64,000 nucleotides of DNA. Source: Phycisphaeraceae bacterium (GTDB lineage: Bacteria > Planctomycetota > Phycisphaerae > Phycisphaerales > UBA1924). Shown piece after piece: positions 63,701-64,000 of the stretch. Location: positions 62,001-126,000 of the forward strand of contig JAHCJI010000004.1 in the NCBI GenBank assembly GCA_026126305.1, written 5' to 3'. The notes under the pieces were generated by a model, which was not told the DNA's origin, searched no databases, and worked only from the letters and a program-made list of their open reading frames with translations. The position numbers and the translations under genes are program-made. Position 1 is the stretch's first letter. Every line of letters starts with the position of its first letter.

Positions 63701-64000
63701 GCTGCTCGGCGGGCAGGCCGAAGGCGTCCCAGCCCATGACGTGCAGGACGTTGGCACCCGCCATTTTCTTGTAGCGTCCGAGGATGTCGGTGGCGGTGTA
63801 TCCCTCGGGGTGGCCCACGTGCAGCCCCGCGCCCGAGGGGTATGGGAACATGTCGAGCACGTAGAACTTAGGCTTTGTGGCGTCGAAGCCCTTCTGGCCC
63901 GGGTTGGGGCGATGGAACGAGCCCGCCTCGCGCCAGCGTTGCTGCCACTTGGGCTCGATGGCGTTGGCCAGGGCGGCCGTGTAGCGGTGCGCGGGCGTGG
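60756..64000 (-). CDS. leuS: leucine-tRNA ligase, enlarged (5' partial)
   Basis: A class I synthetase over 1,080 residues long in the window, with its start beyond 64000 (the frame runs open to the edge, giving IEPKWQQRWREAG). The HIGH motif is HVGHPEGY, and KMSKSLKN lies at about 61452-61475. The editing domain is present (RPDTIFGATFMVV). Insertions make it larger than the usual 860 residues: one after the N-terminal WFDPWLNKARP segment, and one of roughly 100 residues between the LSIRDVVYP strand and the AYEGSGHAVNS strand. It attaches leucine to tRNA-Leu in the cytoplasm and proofreads it. It is convergent with pheT. Confidence 0.95.
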   Translation of the reverse strand, partial: TPAHRYTAALANAIEPKWQQRWREAGSFHRPNPGQKGFDATKPKFYVLDMFPYPSGAGLHVGHPEGYTATDILGRYKKMAGANVLHVMGWDAFGLPAEQHAINTGEHPARFTRGTIDTFRRQLQRFGFAYDWSREVATIDERFYRWTQWIFLKLYDSWFDPWLNKARPIAELRAELQGGDLRVGPDGQLIHAGRNTKTLLAIGGEPGTQRRWHELSPQEQRAVIDDQRLAYVGEQTVNWCPKLGTVLANEEVIDGRSERGGHPVFRKPLKQWMLRITAYAQRLLDGLETVDWPEDTRTKQRHWIGKSEGAEVDFPLDIDTDDPDIDADLPPALRVFTTRPDTIFGATFMVVAPEHPVVDAVLKNPRPGTPTDELRAYADKARNTADVDRQAAKDKTGVPTGLHAINPATGQSIPVYVADYVLMGYGYGAIMAVPAHDERDFAFAEKYGLSIRDVVYPLAIAAMAYYAQHATPGETEGGDWLTMLADMLGYVTSNDVPPADFDRALTHVRLNRRGELPVPDERKPLVNTSPADLADTERWRGAVRAQWVDTIESLFGEDFEKLRSTFTQGGFYAMQGRAYEGSGHAVNSTASTQGVAVSLDGLPTAQAKARITDWLDQTGIGRRRVNFKLRDWLFSRQRYWGEPFPIVFTEDGNHYPIDENALPVKLPDIADYEPAESEDPQPLLAKATNWVRTTAGEAGCSALDPDTVVYRETNTMPGWAGSCWYYLRYADPHNDRAICSHEAQAYWLGERGVDLYIGGSEHAVLHLLYARFWHMVLHDLGYVDAPEPFRKLFHQGLITSFAYQRKDKTLVATDAVDNVGTDDAPQYVERATGEVVIQTIAKMSKSLKNVVNPDDVIAEFGADTFRLYEMYMGPLEASKPWNTRDILGLHRFLQRLWRLLIDEETGLPRLAETADADIEKQLHRTIAKVEGDIERLSFNTAIAAMIELVNLATSKAGSKPIFTQQQARRLIAILAPFAPHTADELHERLGGVDHAGQKVVTLYDSAWPRYDESQLVDDEVEVAVQIAGKVKARILVPANADAARLEALALDHPEVRPLLEGKTVRKVIAVPGRLVNIVAN

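Overview
The window looks like chromosome of a planctomycete of the class Phycisphaerae. Five secreted proteins end in EF-hand/dockerin-like repeats (core D-x-D/N-G-D-G-x-L-x-x-F-D-F-L) that stop at or one residue past Gly-Cys. This is the tail known as the GC-type dockerin-like domain in that class. DNA is GC-rich, GTG and TTG starts are common, and genes lie on both strands in short runs. No tRNA, rRNA, CRISPR array, intact insertion sequence or prophage was seen.

Positions 1-11816 hold a surface polysaccharide locus. It has a GDP-mannose epimerase-like enzyme (cut by the window edge), a LolA-like secreted protein, and a tightly coupled run (2196-9032) of glycosyltransferases, a formyltransferase, an exosortase-type polysaccharide deacetylase, a WcaF-like acetyltransferase and a sulfotransferase. 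A Wzy/ligase-type membrane protein on the other strand and a GH56 (animal-type hyaluronidase) homologue complete it. Together they can assemble, decorate, polymerise and perhaps trim an acidic heteropolysaccharide.

Positions 12170-22737 hold an Mrp-type ATPase without its usual CPxC, a cluster of GC-tailed exported proteins, an FMN reductase, and a TetR regulator with a palindromic operator. Positions 22833-35779 are mixed housekeeping: a trans-sulfuration enzyme, a TlpA-like thioredoxin, gap, an isolated atpD, a HIT protein, a CPBP-type membrane protein, a short ribosome-hibernation-like protein, MmgE/PrpD and a sugar-nucleotide reductase. A collapsed transposase relic sits at about 28464-28730.

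Positions 35776-47527 hold a GH35-like protein with replaced catalytic residues, a TolC-like lipoprotein, a three-gene set resembling crtP-crtO-crtQ (C30 carotenoid acid glycosyl ester synthesis), membrane proteins and a PIN-PhoH ATPase. Positions 47549-55813 are one long minus-strand operon for a type II secretion/type IV pilus-like assembly platform (F, G, I, J, K, C-like, L-like, M-like, a TPR lipoprotein and one unknown), without secretin or ATPase. The end carries an HscA-like Hsp70 with a lipoprotein, a pheT lacking the usual EMAP-like tRNA-binding domain, and an enlarged leuS that runs off the window.

The strongest leads are the GH56 homologue in a polysaccharide locus, the GC-tail proteins with their paired cysteines beside a self-contained pseudopilin operon, and several enzymes with missing key residues or domains (GH35, Mrp, PheT).
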